From Roseateles_E cavernae (GTDB lineage: Bacteria; Pseudomonadota; Gammaproteobacteria; Burkholderiales; Burkholderiaceae_C): 64,000 bases of DNA. Of this stretch, positions 52,977-61,790 are shown piece after piece. Both the position numbers and the translations under genes were made by a program. The notes under the pieces are model-generated. The model was given only the letters and a program-made list of their open reading frames with translations. It ran no database searches and was not told the origin of the DNA. Numbering within the stretch: the first letter of the stretch is position 1; each line of letters begins with the position of its first letter. The stretch spans positions 1-64,000 of the forward strand of contig NZ_JBDPLH010000004.1 in NCBI RefSeq assembly GCF_040187885.1, written 5' to 3'.

Positions 52977-53233
52977 GGGTTGCTCCGCTCCGATTCGCTG
53001 GTGTCACCCAGAACGAGCGTCAGCGAGGTGACTCCGCTCTTCGTCGTCAACGCCAGGATGGCTGGCTCAATAAGCTGCGCAGCCTCGGAGCGGGCATGAG
53101 AGTGCAATGGACGCTCGGGAACGTAGATGTTGAGAGTGGTCATGTCGCACTCCCAGACCTCGTCCGGGAACTGTTGGAGGGTCTGCTGCAGTTGTTGTCG
53201 CTGACTGTGGGAAAGGCGATTCAGGGATTTCAT
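52973..53233 (-). CDS. Small ORF between tnsA and tnsB
   Basis: An 86-residue protein of unknown function, 9 bp after tnsA and overlapping tnsB by 4 bp (ATGA), so it is probably translated. Beginning MKSLNRLSHSQRQQLQ and containing LNIYVPERPLHSHARS, it matches no family I know. It may be a co-factor for TnsA or TnsB. Confidence 0.55.
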   Translation of the reverse strand: MKSLNRLSHSQRQQLQQTLQQFPDEVWECDMTTLNIYVPERPLHSHARSEAAQLIEPAILALTTKSGVTSLTLVLGDTSESERSNP

Positions 53234-53242
53234 GTCGGTTAC

Positions 53243-54109
53243 TCAGTAGTTGTTGAGGAAGGTCTTGATGTGGACGGACTCAGCTTTGCGATTCGAGTCA
53301 ACCGGCTGCCGGGCGGGACGCTCGACGTTCAGGTCGATGTAAACCCGGCGAGTCCAGGCGAGGTACTTGAAAACGCGCAGCCCGGCGCCGCGCGGCAGCT
53401 TGTTGCGCAGGTCAAAGCCCAGCGCGTACTCGTAGATAGGTATGCCGTTGAACTTGCCCTTGGCGACCTCTGCCAACATCAATCGCGGCAGATGGGTGAA
53501 CAGGCCGGCGATGAGTAGCAGTTCACCCTCGGCGGGCAGCGCTGCACGCAGCCAGTCGATGTTCTTCAGCACTGTCTTGGGTACTGACTGCTCGGTGAAG
53601 ATGTGGTGCGTGAAGTTGAGCTGATGGCAGTAGGCGCGGTGCAGAGAGAGCTTCTCTAGAACGCGTGGGTTCTCGAGTTGGCTATGCGGCTTGACATCCC
53701 ATCCCTGCTTGTAAAGGAGGCCGGCGGGGTGGCTGGCCTTAGTAACCAAGGCATCCATGGTCATAACCAGCGGCTCTTTCACTTTCTTGCCAACGACCGG
53801 ATGGCGGATGCGAAGTGCCTTCGCAGCGCCCAGCGTAATTCCACGGTCAAGCGCGTACTGCTCTTGGAAGTTGCGCATATCGCCGTTGAACAGCGTGACG
53901 AGAAGAAGGTCTCGCTCGATGTAGGAGTGGGTATGCACCGCACGGCCGAGTTGGGGAACAGGTGTTCGCGATTGGACGCCGCGCGAGGAGAACTCGTGGA
54001 CCCGAATAGCGGGCTTGTATGTTTCGGCGCCGGCCATACGGCAGGGGAGATTGAGCAGTTCTTGCCGCGCTGCGGCGGTCATCCGTTCGTTTTGGTTGCT
54101 AGAAGTCAT
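53243..54109 (-). CDS. TnsA-like endonuclease
   Basis: A 288-residue protein with the TnsA restriction-endonuclease-like core: SYIERDLL and FQEQYAL give two glutamates, then VVMTMDALV-like sequence gives the catalytic aspartate (actual block LVMTMDALVTKA). TnsA cuts the 5' ends of Tn7 elements and makes the reaction cut-and-paste. It is the first gene of the tni array and faces the predicted right end of the element, about 570 bp away. It is diverged from canonical TnsA and was assigned mainly by order plus motifs. Confidence 0.83.
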   Translation of the reverse strand: MTSSNQNERMTAAARQELLNLPCRMAGAETYKPAIRVHEFSSRGVQSRTPVPQLGRAVHTHSYIERDLLLVTLFNGDMRNFQEQYALDRGITLGAAKALRIRHPVVGKKVKEPLVMTMDALVTKASHPAGLLYKQGWDVKPHSQLENPRVLEKLSLHRAYCHQLNFTHHIFTEQSVPKTVLKNIDWLRAALPAEGELLLIAGLFTHLPRLMLAEVAKGKFNGIPIYEYALGFDLRNKLPRGAGLRVFKYLAWTRRVYIDLNVERPARQPVDSNRKAESVHIKTFLNNY

Positions 54110-54586
54110 GGAAACTCAATGTCTGAAGTCGGAGGAGATTTCGAGGCCCTTCGCGCCATTCGGAGCGAGTAGGGCAGTACGGACGTGGCTATCCACGGCA
54201 CGTCGCAGGAGCGAAGCACCGGATAGGTGGCGTTCAGGAGGTGAGCGGTTTCGCGCTACTTGCCAGAAGGCGAGAGCTGCTCAAAGCCGCAAGGAGTGAC
54301 TACGTCACGTAGTGCTGGTCGCCGTCACGGCGCATCAGCATGCGCGGATGGCGGTCGGTGGACCGTCTATTGCGGACTGCTTCGTTTAAATGGTCAGTCC
54401 GCCTCGCCTGACGGCGCCTGCGCATGGGCTGCGAGGTATCGCGACCCAAGGGGACTCGCGGCGCACCGGTGTTGCGGTCCGCCGAAGTGGTTTCTTCTAG
54501 TTGTCTATGCTCAGAGCTATTGTTCATTTCGTGTCCTTGGTTTCAAGCCAAACCGCTTGGCTCGCCCTTCGTATAGGTCATCACCC
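54110..54586. other. Region upstream of tnsA, no gene seen
   Basis: About 480 bp between the tnsA start and the predicted right-end motifs. Only short overlapping frames exist and none is convincing. It must hold the tni operon promoter. Confidence 0.5.
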
Positions 54587-54596
54587 ATCGCCCACT

Positions 54597-54680
54597 GCCA
54601 AAAACGTCTCCATTAGTCCAAATATGGGCGTTATGGGACAAAAATGGCTCCAGAGGGTCAAATTTGGCGGTTACGAATCA
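54597..54680. repeat. Predicted right end of the Tn7-like element
   Basis: On the minus strand the order from the terminus is GGAGCCATTTTT (54640-54651 as AAAAATGGCTCC) then ACGCCC (GGGCGT at 54626-54631), the same pair as at the left end. A second related site, TGGAGACGTTTTTGGC, lies at 54597-54612 (plus-strand complement). Two related sites 27-40 bp apart suit TnsB binding. The exact terminus (about 54680) is inferred. Confidence 0.6.
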
Positions 54681-54705
54681 AGCAGGCTGCAAATACCCTC
54701 ATGTC

Positions 54706-55053
54706 ATGACTTTGAATAGTTCTGACACCGAGTCCAAGGACATGTGGGAGACGGAAGCGACCAACCTTCTGCGAGCAGTCCTGGACGATGCTGGCCTAAC
54801 TGTTGAGGAGCTGCAAGAACGTCTGGAAGCGATACATGCCGACCATATGGATTTGAAAAGTATGCAGAAGAAGATTCGCCGAGGGACGTTTCCAGCGTCG
54901 TTTCTTTTGAGAGTACTGTTCGTAGCGAAGCGCGAGGCGATGCATTCGCCCGATGACCGTGTCGTCCGGCTTGCCAGGAGTTTGGATGTGGGGCCATACC
55001 TTTCGCGTTTCGAGTTCGCTCTTGAGCGCGCGTCCAAATCGGTCAAACGATAG
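54706..55053 (+). CDS. DUF6471 protein
   Basis: A 115-residue protein with the DUF6471 pattern: WETEATNLLRAVLDDAGLTVEELQERLE, then KKIRRGTFPASFLLRVLFV. The fold resembles a helix-turn-helix and may bind DNA. The ATG before TLNSSD was used because an upstream start lies in the predicted transposon end. Paired with a second DUF6471 gene 249 bp on. Confidence 0.72.
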   Translation: MTLNSSDTESKDMWETEATNLLRAVLDDAGLTVEELQERLEAIHADHMDLKSMQKKIRRGTFPASFLLRVLFVAKREAMHSPDDRVVRLARSLDVGPYLSRFEFALERASKSVKR

Positions 55054-55217
55054 GGGTCTAGACGGCCCTCGGACGTTTTTTGCGGCTGAAGGCGCGCAGA
55101 ACCCATGCCTGATGGCCGTCTCGGTAGAATCGACATCGTTTACTCCTCCCTACTAGCCTCGCTACCGAGAGAATCCTCGGCTACCGTTGGCCCTATAACG
55201 CCAGATTGTGCCAGAAA

Positions 55218-55253
55218 GTTTCATATATGAAACCTTTGTTCCGAAAGTGGAAC
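55218..55253. promoter_or_regulatory. Two palindromes upstream of the second DUF6471 gene
   Basis: GTTTCATATATGAAAC (55218-55233) is a perfect 16-bp palindrome. GTTCC-N6-GGAAC (55238-55253) is an imperfect one 4 bp further on. Half-sites GTTYC/GRAAC are alike, so one protein may bind both. They lie 50-85 bp before the gene start, which suits an operator. Confidence 0.55.
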
Positions 55254-55302
55254 GGTAGTCGTGCTGACGCATGCTTTGCGAAGTCACGAATCGGAGGGGC
55301 AA

Positions 55303-55554
55303 ATGCAGGCTTCGCATGACTGGTCAGACGCCGCGTCTCGCCTGCTCCGGGGCGAGTTGGCCCGCAAAGGATTTACGCTGCGTCTGCTGGCGGAACGTCT
55401 ACAGGCGTTGGGGCTTGAAGAGACTGAGGGGTCAGTCAAGAGCAAGTTGCACAGAGGCACTTTCAGCGCTTCCTTCTTGCTCCAGTGCATGACGGTGCTA
55501 GGCAGAAACAGCCTAGAGCTGGAGGGAATTATCCCAGCGCACCAAGAATCTTGA
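55303..55554 (+). CDS. DUF6471 protein, second copy
   Basis: An 83-residue paralogue of the protein at 54706: DAASRLLRGELARKGFTLRLLAERL and SKLHRGTFSASFLLQCMTVLG. The start is the ATG after a strong TCGGAGGGGCAA site. Regulation by the palindromes upstream is possible. Neither the function nor a target is known. Confidence 0.74.
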   Translation: MQASHDWSDAASRLLRGELARKGFTLRLLAERLQALGLEETEGSVKSKLHRGTFSASFLLQCMTVLGRNSLELEGIIPAHQES

Positions 55555-55569
55555 GGTTCCGAGACCGCG

Positions 55570-56346
55570 ATGACGCCAGATGACGCTTTGGCCCAATTTG
55601 AAATTGCGCTCCTGGCAATCTGGCGTAGTCAGGAGGGCGATTCGGCTCCGGGTTTTGGGCTTCTCCCATTGTTCGGCCAATGGCCTTCGCGAAAGACGCC
55701 AATAGTCCTATTTCTTGGACTCAGCCCTTCATTCGTTCCGTCTGCGTTGGAGGAGCACTGGGCAGCAACGCATCACCAGACTCCGGAACTGCTTGCGATA
55801 GGCCTCGATGCGCTTAATTGGGTTGTTCCGGAGAACGCTGATGGCTGGGGGCAGTACAGAGAAGCAGTTGAGCAATTGGACCGCTATTCCCGCGAAGAGT
55901 ACAAGAGGTATTACGGCCCGGTCGACAAACTTATGGCGGACACGCAAGCTGACGTTCACCACGAGCACCTTGACTTGTTCCCGCTGCGTTCCACTGACCA
56001 AGGCGCGTTCAAAGAGTTCCTTGCTGCAACTGAGGACAGCAACCGGGCCAAGTGGAAGGCTCGAGAAGAGCTTCTTAATGCCGCCCTGGATTTGGTTCGT
56101 GCGATGGCTCCGAAAGTCATCGTGGTTGTTAATGCTGCTGCCTCTCGCCTCGTCCGCGATGAGCTTGGTCTTGAACTCCAAACAAACGGGCACCGTTACG
56201 CATCCTTAGCGTGGCCAGGTGTCACATTCTTGCTTGGCTCCCAGTTGAGCGGCGGTGCCACTTCTGAGTTTGCTCGAGAGCGATTGGTGGCGGACCTGAG
56301 AGATGTTCTTCAGGGTGGACAAGGCTTGATGGCCCGACCTAGCTGA
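55570..56346 (+). CDS. Hypothetical protein, possible uracil-DNA-glycosylase-like fold
   Basis: A 258-residue protein, 15 bp after the DUF6471 gene. Blocks PIVLFLGLSPSF, HEHLDLFPLRSTD, PKVIVVVNAAASRLV and FLLGSQLSGGAT recall the beta-alpha layout of UDG-superfamily proteins, in which a substrate-binding loop follows the first strand and an aspartate-containing HxDLFP-like loop comes later. The match is by eye and low confidence; the catalytic residues cannot be confirmed. Confidence 0.42.
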   Translation: MTPDDALAQFEIALLAIWRSQEGDSAPGFGLLPLFGQWPSRKTPIVLFLGLSPSFVPSALEEHWAATHHQTPELLAIGLDALNWVVPENADGWGQYREAVEQLDRYSREEYKRYYGPVDKLMADTQADVHHEHLDLFPLRSTDQGAFKEFLAATEDSNRAKWKAREELLNAALDLVRAMAPKVIVVVNAAASRLVRDELGLELQTNGHRYASLAWPGVTFLLGSQLSGGATSEFARERLVADLRDVLQGGQGLMARPS

Positions 56347-56607
56347 GAGTTCCAGCGCTATTCGGTTTAGACCGTTATCGAGGCATGTAGTGCTTTGCAG
56401 TCAGAGGGATTCCAGCGCTCGGCATCCGTCGGCATGTGATGACCGCGATGCGAACTTTGAGGGCTGCACCGCAGTCCCATAGTCGCGTCAACGCGCTGGC
56501 TCCAACCAAGCTTGAATATGGTTTCGACTCGTATCGAGCACGTGGGAATTTTTCCGCAGGCCTGATTAAAAAATTTACACAGCAGCTACACCGACCAGGG
56601 AAAGCGC

Positions 56608-58383
56608 ATGCTTCAAATTGCGACCGGACGAATCTTCGAGCAATCGGCGGGGCGTGAGAACCCGATGAGAGGAACACTGTTCACAAATCTCGTGCTCCCA
56701 GGCGGCCCCGAACACGAAATCCGGAGCCCGCTCTTCGGTCGAATCGTGCAGACCACAGAGATAGATGAGCACCCGCGCTCAACGGTCTACGAGTTCACCG
56801 AGCGTCTCGAAGATGGCCGTATGGAGCCGGGCGTTGTGATTTCATGGGGTGCCGACGCTTATGTGGAGGACATGGGCGTCCTAGTCAGCTTCTTCTTCGA
56901 TTGCACATGCTCACGCGACCGAGACTTGGTCAGACGCCTTCTTGCAAACGAGCGAGGTTTGGCAACTTCGTTGCCGCCGAACAAGTATGTGCCGCGGACC
57001 TTTGACAAGGCCGTCTACTGTGGGCACGAAGACGCCAAGAGCTTCACGTGTTTTGTCGAACACCTTCTGTGCCTTCCACGTGAGAAATACCGTAACGTCA
57101 TTCAGGTCATCCGCACGCACGTCACCGGGATGCAAAGAATCGGTGACGACTTGGACCTCGCCTACACGCTGCTGGTCGCGTCCGCCGAGACGCTAGCGAC
57201 GCGCTTCGTTAAAACAACTACCTGGGCGGATTTGCCTGAAGAAAAGCGACGAGCAGTGGATGGTGCTCTCGAAGGGGCACATGAACTCGTTGCAAGCAGA
57301 GTTCGCGACGCGTTGGTGAAGGTGGAGCACGCGTCGATTGGTCCGAAGTTCCGGGCGTTCATGGCAGAGTACCTCGGCGACGCCTACTTCCGCGGCCCTT
57401 TCAAACAGCATTCTCATCCGATAGGAAGAAGCGAACTTGGGCAGGCGTTGGCCAGTGCCTACGAGGCTCGCTCAAAGTATGTGCACGAGCTTAGGCCACT
57501 TCCCAAATTGTTGATGAGCGGGGGGCCGGTCATGCAAACGATGCTCATTGACAGGAAGCGTATGTTCACGCTTCATGGGCTTGCCCGCATCACACGGCAT
57601 GTCATCAAGAGCTACGTTCTCGCGCAGGAAACGGTTGGCCCTCAGCCGTCAAGCTACCGGGAAGACATTCCTGGCATTCTGTTTGCACCGCTCGCGCCAT
57701 CCTGCTGGATAGCGACCGTCGACAGCAACCTGGGGGCAGATAGCCAGAAGAAGTTCGAAGGATTCCTAGAAGAGCTTATCTACGCGCTGATGCGATACGA
57801 AGGTCATACGGTCACGGACCTTCGGGCGGTGTTGCACCGGTTTCTCCTTGAGGAACCGGATATGAAGCCTAGCGACAGACTTGCGTATTACGCAATCCTC
57901 TTCCTTTTCAATAGATACGCCGGCACGGCACGGGTGCACATTCCAGCCGCTGCCGAGAAGAGAATGCTTGCGGTGCTGAACGCTCCAAGCATCGCGGCTC
58001 AAATCGTGCACGCCGTGGCAGGTGAACCTCCCGACTGGCCGCTTCAAGAACAGGTGACCCTCTTTCGGCGATACCAGGAGCGCCGGACCTGGAAGAAGGA
58101 GTTACGTATCGAGAGACCGCTCGAAGCAGCGCTGCTGTTGGAGCTCGCTGAGAGATTCCGACAGTCCGACCAACCGCTCGTCTGCAATAACTTCCTTGTC
58201 GAGGCCGCCGATACCTTTCCGGAACACCTCGGTCTTCGGGAAGTTGCTGACCGTGGAGCAACTGACCAACCAATCCGTTGGTGGAGCATCCTGCCGTTGC
58301 CTCGCACTGAGTCCAAGCCTACAGCTCCGCGCAAGAAACGACGTGTTCTATCTCCGCGCGCACGTTGGGTGGCGCAGCGCTGA
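56608..58383 (+). CDS. Large hypothetical protein with a HEPN-type R-x4-H motif
   Basis: A 591-residue protein, 261 bp after the preceding gene. The region AYEARSKYVHELRP (about 292) has R-S-K-Y-V-H, the R-x4-H signature of HEPN RNases, of the ApeA kind. The N-terminal half looks like a beta-rich sensor and the C-terminal 200 residues are helical, followed by a basic tail (PRKKRRVLSPRARW). It is convergent with the CBASS operon at 58.4 kb. HEPN abortive infection is a plausible role. The start at the ATG with AGGGAAAGCGC was used; Met20 is an alternative. Confidence 0.58.
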   Translation: MLQIATGRIFEQSAGRENPMRGTLFTNLVLPGGPEHEIRSPLFGRIVQTTEIDEHPRSTVYEFTERLEDGRMEPGVVISWGADAYVEDMGVLVSFFFDCTCSRDRDLVRRLLANERGLATSLPPNKYVPRTFDKAVYCGHEDAKSFTCFVEHLLCLPREKYRNVIQVIRTHVTGMQRIGDDLDLAYTLLVASAETLATRFVKTTTWADLPEEKRRAVDGALEGAHELVASRVRDALVKVEHASIGPKFRAFMAEYLGDAYFRGPFKQHSHPIGRSELGQALASAYEARSKYVHELRPLPKLLMSGGPVMQTMLIDRKRMFTLHGLARITRHVIKSYVLAQETVGPQPSSYREDIPGILFAPLAPSCWIATVDSNLGADSQKKFEGFLEELIYALMRYEGHTVTDLRAVLHRFLLEEPDMKPSDRLAYYAILFLFNRYAGTARVHIPAAAEKRMLAVLNAPSIAAQIVHAVAGEPPDWPLQEQVTLFRRYQERRTWKKELRIERPLEAALLLELAERFRQSDQPLVCNNFLVEAADTFPEHLGLREVADRGATDQPIRWWSILPLPRTESKPTAPRKKRRVLSPRARWVAQR

Positions 58384-58393
58384 GTCCATTTTG

Positions 58394-59317
58394 TCAGCGG
58401 TTCATCGCTGCGTTCAGATGTTCCGCAGCGGCGGCATCTGTTGTCGCCTCGAAGGCACGTTGCAGGTTGTCTCTGCTAGTTGCGGCGAAGCGTTTGAAGG
58501 TCTTCATCTTCCCCATTTCAATGCCTGCAGCGACGTTGCTTCGAGTGCCGGAGATGTCCGGCACGACCATGCCGTCCCACAGGTTCATTTCGATTCCGAG
58601 CTTCGATAACCAGGTCCGCTCGCCTTTTCCATCGAAGTGGGAGATGAAATCGAGGAAGAGATAGAGGCCCTCTTCGAGTGAGCCCATACGCACCTCGCTG
58701 AACAACGTGACAGCGAGAGTCTCGACCACAAAGGAGCGGACCCGTGTGTCTTCCGGCAGCGAGCAGTTCCAGGCCTTTAACAGCTTGACCAACGGAACCA
58801 GCAGCTTGCCGTTTTCTGCGTTCGCCGCCGTGAGTGCTGCTTGATGGCGCTTCGGCGACGACTCGAACCAAGTCTCATCGGCATGGTTGCCAATCAAGAT
58901 GACGTCGCTGTTCGGCCGCGCGATAGCGGGCACGCAGTCAATATGTACGTGGTCAAGTTCCAGCCGGAGTGACCGCTTCTGGGTGAACGTGGAACTCATT
59001 TGATACCCGTCGCGGAGCACTCGCGCAAACGACCGAAGCACAGCAGACGGGTTCGGCTTGTCGGCGAGGCCGAAAAAGGCACCGGACCACTGGCTAGGGT
59101 CAATCACGAAGATGACGTCAATGTCGGCAATGGGACGCAGAGCAGTATTCCGGCTGTAGCTTCCGCTGAGGTAGCAGTTGACGATGCGGTCGCCGACGCC
59201 TCGCTTGCTCAACACGTTTACGAGATGGCTGTAGCTACGACTGGCCGCCTCCTTCTGCTTAGGCGTTGGCTCGATGTCCTTTACCCATGCCCTCAAGGCT
59301 GCTTCGATGCACGTCAT
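58394..59317 (-). CDS. Second CD-NTase of the type III CBASS operon
   Basis: A 307-residue nucleotidyltransferase with G52-S53 in SGSYSRNTA, D65 and D67 in ADIDVIFVI, and D127 in HIDCVPA, so all three metal-binding aspartates are present. It differs markedly from the enzyme at 60891 and is the last of six genes, overlapping the Cap4 gene by 4 bp. It may be a second cyclase, a regulator of the first or an unrelated NTase toxin-antitoxin-like component. Its coupling to the operon argues that it works with CBASS. Confidence 0.82.
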   Translation of the reverse strand: MTCIEAALRAWVKDIEPTPKQKEAASRSYSHLVNVLSKRGVGDRIVNCYLSGSYSRNTALRPIADIDVIFVIDPSQWSGAFFGLADKPNPSAVLRSFARVLRDGYQMSSTFTQKRSLRLELDHVHIDCVPAIARPNSDVILIGNHADETWFESSPKRHQAALTAANAENGKLLVPLVKLLKAWNCSLPEDTRVRSFVVETLAVTLFSEVRMGSLEEGLYLFLDFISHFDGKGERTWLSKLGIEMNLWDGMVVPDISGTRSNVAAGIEMGKMKTFKRFAATSRDNLQRAFEATTDAAAAEHLNAAMNR

Positions 59318-60882
59318 CTCTCGGGGTCAATTGATGGCTTCGGGGCAGCCGCGACCTCTGGGTACGACAGCGAAGGACGGTAGGAGCCGTCCACTTGGTA
59401 GGTGAAGTCGTATTCGTAGAGTGTCAGCGGCTTCATCATTGCCACCTGGCGACCAAGGTAGAAAGTGAAGGCGTTGGGCGCTGAGACGAACAGGTGGATG
59501 CGCTCGCGTCGTGCCGCTGGGCTCGCGTCGCGGTCCCGTTTGAGTTTCTCGGCAAGCTTTTCGGCGAGGGCGTTGGCATGCGCACCTGAAGACACAGCCT
59601 GCGGCGAGGCCCCGCACGACGGCTTCGCAATGAGCAGCAGGCGAACCTTGACTTGGTTCTCTTGCAGGTACTGCTTCACCGCGGCCGTAGCGTCCCTCGT
59701 GATGCTGACGGCGCATGCTGTTCCGGACGCATTTGCATCCAGCTCTTCCTCTTCGAACACCCAGCCTGGGCTGTCCTCTGCGAGCTGCTGGTCGTCGGGG
59801 GCCCAAATCTTGAGGACGGGCGAGCGTTGCTCCAGCTCGACTTGGCGGCCCGACTTTGTGTCCAAGATGGCACCGGCGGCAAAGGCGAGCGTCGCATGAG
59901 CCTCGATGGCGAGGCGCATGCGTCCTTCCGGTGCCGGAACCTTCAACAGGAAGTCTGTCAGCCTGGGAACCATGGTGTCGCGCCAGGCCGCGGTGTTTCG
60001 GATGGTGCGCTCGTCGAACTCGTGGACGAGGTTGAGCACCTTCACGCAGCGGTTCTCGAGCCGGTCTAGGGTGTGTTCGAAAGTCTTCACGCCAAACATC
60101 TTGGGTGCGTTGCTTGGCTTGACTGCCAGCAGTCCCTCCTGCGCACATTTCTCTTTGAACTCCTTCCTGTCGAAGACCATCCGCCGTTGTCCGACCCACT
60201 CGAAGATGTTCGCGTCGTAGACCGTGGTGCTTGCATTGGCAGCGGGCCTGACCAAGCCGTTCGCTCGGCACGCGTCATCGAGCAAGCCACGAAGCCCATC
60301 GAGGGAGTCGCGGGAGAGCTTGAAGCCCATGCGCAGGCACAGCGCTCGCAGCTCGTCTTCGTCGATGCCAAGGTGGTCCTGCCAGACCTTGCGCACCTTG
60401 CCGGTCGCGCTACGGACCGTCTTGCCGACGAAGAGCCCGTCTACGTCCATGTGGAGCGACTTCATTCGCAACAGCCCAAAGAGGGGGTCTTGTTCACGGG
60501 CGAAATGGTTGGTCACCAGGACGAGGCGAGAAGAACGACCTTCCGCCTTGTCCTCGCGATACGCGGCCAAGGCGCGCTGCAGCAACGACGTCGTGGTCGC
60601 ATTGATGTACTCCGGTCGCGTCAAGTCCTCATGCGTGAAGGTTCCCGGCGCGGCATGCCATTTGCATTGCATGCGCTCAAGCAGCAAGGCGTTGCCACGA
60701 TGGTCCTGCGGCGCGCGCGCCGGGTCGTATTCCACCCAGATGTCATCGAACCCCTTGAGGCCGGACTCGAAGCCGACTCGCACGATGGGACCTTCGTCGT
60801 CCAGCAGGCGCGCGGCATGCAGCCAGAACAGCCTTGCTTGGAACACATCGCCATCGCGGCGGGTAACGACTGCCTGGGTCAT
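59314..60882 (-). CDS. cap4: Cap4-type nuclease with SAVED sensor domain
   Basis: A 522-residue protein with an N-terminal PD-(D/E)xK-like nuclease (about 1-200; catalytic pattern FDDIWVEY and QCKW at 72-75, with Lys74) and a C-terminal SAVED domain (about 330-515; VRLLLIAKPSC, then IHLFVSAPNAFTFYLGRQ and YEYDF). Cap4 cuts double-stranded DNA non-specifically when SAVED binds the cyclic nucleotide. It lies between the two CD-NTases. It is the killing effector of the operon. Confidence 0.88.
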   Translation of the reverse strand: MTQAVVTRRDGDVFQARLFWLHAARLLDDEGPIVRVGFESGLKGFDDIWVEYDPARAPQDHRGNALLLERMQCKWHAAPGTFTHEDLTRPEYINATTTSLLQRALAAYREDKAEGRSSRLVLVTNHFAREQDPLFGLLRMKSLHMDVDGLFVGKTVRSATGKVRKVWQDHLGIDEDELRALCLRMGFKLSRDSLDGLRGLLDDACRANGLVRPAANASTTVYDANIFEWVGQRRMVFDRKEFKEKCAQEGLLAVKPSNAPKMFGVKTFEHTLDRLENRCVKVLNLVHEFDERTIRNTAAWRDTMVPRLTDFLLKVPAPEGRMRLAIEAHATLAFAAGAILDTKSGRQVELEQRSPVLKIWAPDDQQLAEDSPGWVFEEEELDANASGTACAVSITRDATAAVKQYLQENQVKVRLLLIAKPSCGASPQAVSSGAHANALAEKLAEKLKRDRDASPAARRERIHLFVSAPNAFTFYLGRQVAMMKPLTLYEYDFTYQVDGSYRPSLSYPEVAAAPKPSIDPER

Positions 60883-60890
60883 GGTGTCTT

Positions 60891-61790
60891 TCAGCTCAGA
60901 GGGAACATCGGCCCAAAGAGGTCACGCCATGCTTTAAGCGCATCGCCAGTCCGACCTTGACGAACCAGGTTGATAGCCCTGTCGGCCTCACTCGCGGCTT
61001 GGCGCAGTGCCTGCTGTGCTTTGGCGACGCGGGCGGCATCCATCGAGTTGCTGATGGGTGGGCCAAGACCTGCTGGGTCGGCCCAAACCTCTCCGATGCG
61101 CGTGGCCAGGGTGGAGAAGAAGCTCTGGATTTCCCTGTCGAACTGCCCGCCCCAGCCGCCGTACAGACACTGAAGGGCCATGACTTCAATGAGGAACGAG
61201 GGCTTAACAGGCTTCTCCCCGTGCTTCTTGTTGTTGTTCCAGTACTTGACCATGCGCACCAAGCCCTTCCATTCGTTGCCGTACGCCTGGTGCGCTTTGG
61301 TGGCCTTCTCCGCGTGGGTCTCGGGGTTGGTCTTAATCCACTTGCCCGAGTCGTCGTCGGGAATCTCGTAGTCGTCGCCGCTGGCGAACGCAGGCACGAC
61401 GTCCACGCTCAGAATCTTGTAGTCTGTCTTGTCCTCTTCCTTGACCTCGACGCCGAAGTCGATGTTGATGGAGCGGCTCTGGCGCCGGACCGCCTTCCTG
61501 CCGTACTTCTCCACAAGCGCGGCTTCGTAGTCGTCCAGCACCACGCCTGCGCCCTTGTTGCGGTAGTGCTTCTCCGCCTCCTTCATCACGAAGAAGATGT
61601 CGATGTCCTTGAGCGGTTTGGTCTTCGTGTAGCGAGCGTAGGAGCCCGTCAAGAAGTCCCGGTCGATGGCGAACTTGCTGCGGACGTACTCCCGAACCTC
61701 GGTGTGGCGGTCTGTCGCGTTCTTCTGTTCCTTGGCGTTCAGCTCAAGGCGGCTCTTGAATTTGCGAAAAGCCTCGTCAATGGTCAGCAT
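60891..61790 (-). CDS. CD-NTase of the type III CBASS operon
   Basis: A 299-residue cGAS/DncV-like nucleotidyltransferase with TGSYARYTK (G49-S50), D62 and D64 in KDIDIFFVM, and D130 in SVDVVPAF. The catalytic core is intact. Clade CdnC/CdnD enzymes of this type need a HORMA protein for activation. It follows the HORMA gene by overlap of 1 bp and precedes Cap4 by 8 bp. It is the main second-messenger producer of the operon. Confidence 0.9.
   Translation of the reverse strand: MLTIDEAFRKFKSRLELNAKEQKNATDRHTEVREYVRSKFAIDRDFLTGSYARYTKTKPLKDIDIFFVMKEAEKHYRNKGAGVVLDDYEAALVEKYGRKAVRRQSRSINIDFGVEVKEEDKTDYKILSVDVVPAFASGDDYEIPDDDSGKWIKTNPETHAEKATKAHQAYGNEWKGLVRMVKYWNNNKKHGEKPVKPSFLIEVMALQCLYGGWGGQFDREIQSFFSTLATRIGEVWADPAGLGPPISNSMDAARVAKAQQALRQAASEADRAINLVRQGRTGDALKAWRDLFGPMFPLS

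Larger units (their letters stand above)
31439..54680. mobile_element. Tn7-like (Tn6022/tniCABDE-type) transposon inserted in comEC
   Basis: The left boundary is sharp: comEC homology ends at 31438 and the next bases are TGGTTTGCGG. The transposition genes tnsA, a small ORF, tnsB, tnsC, tniQ and a tniE-like gene run leftward from 54.1 to 46.8 kb, with tnsA next to the predicted right end as in Tn7. Both ends carry GGAGCCATTTTT followed within 9 bases by ACGCCC, in inverted orientation (31474-31500; 54626-54651). The right terminus is estimated at about 54680 from a TG..CA rule; the uncertainty is some 10 bp. No matching 5-bp target duplication is seen at the two ends. Confidence 0.75.
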
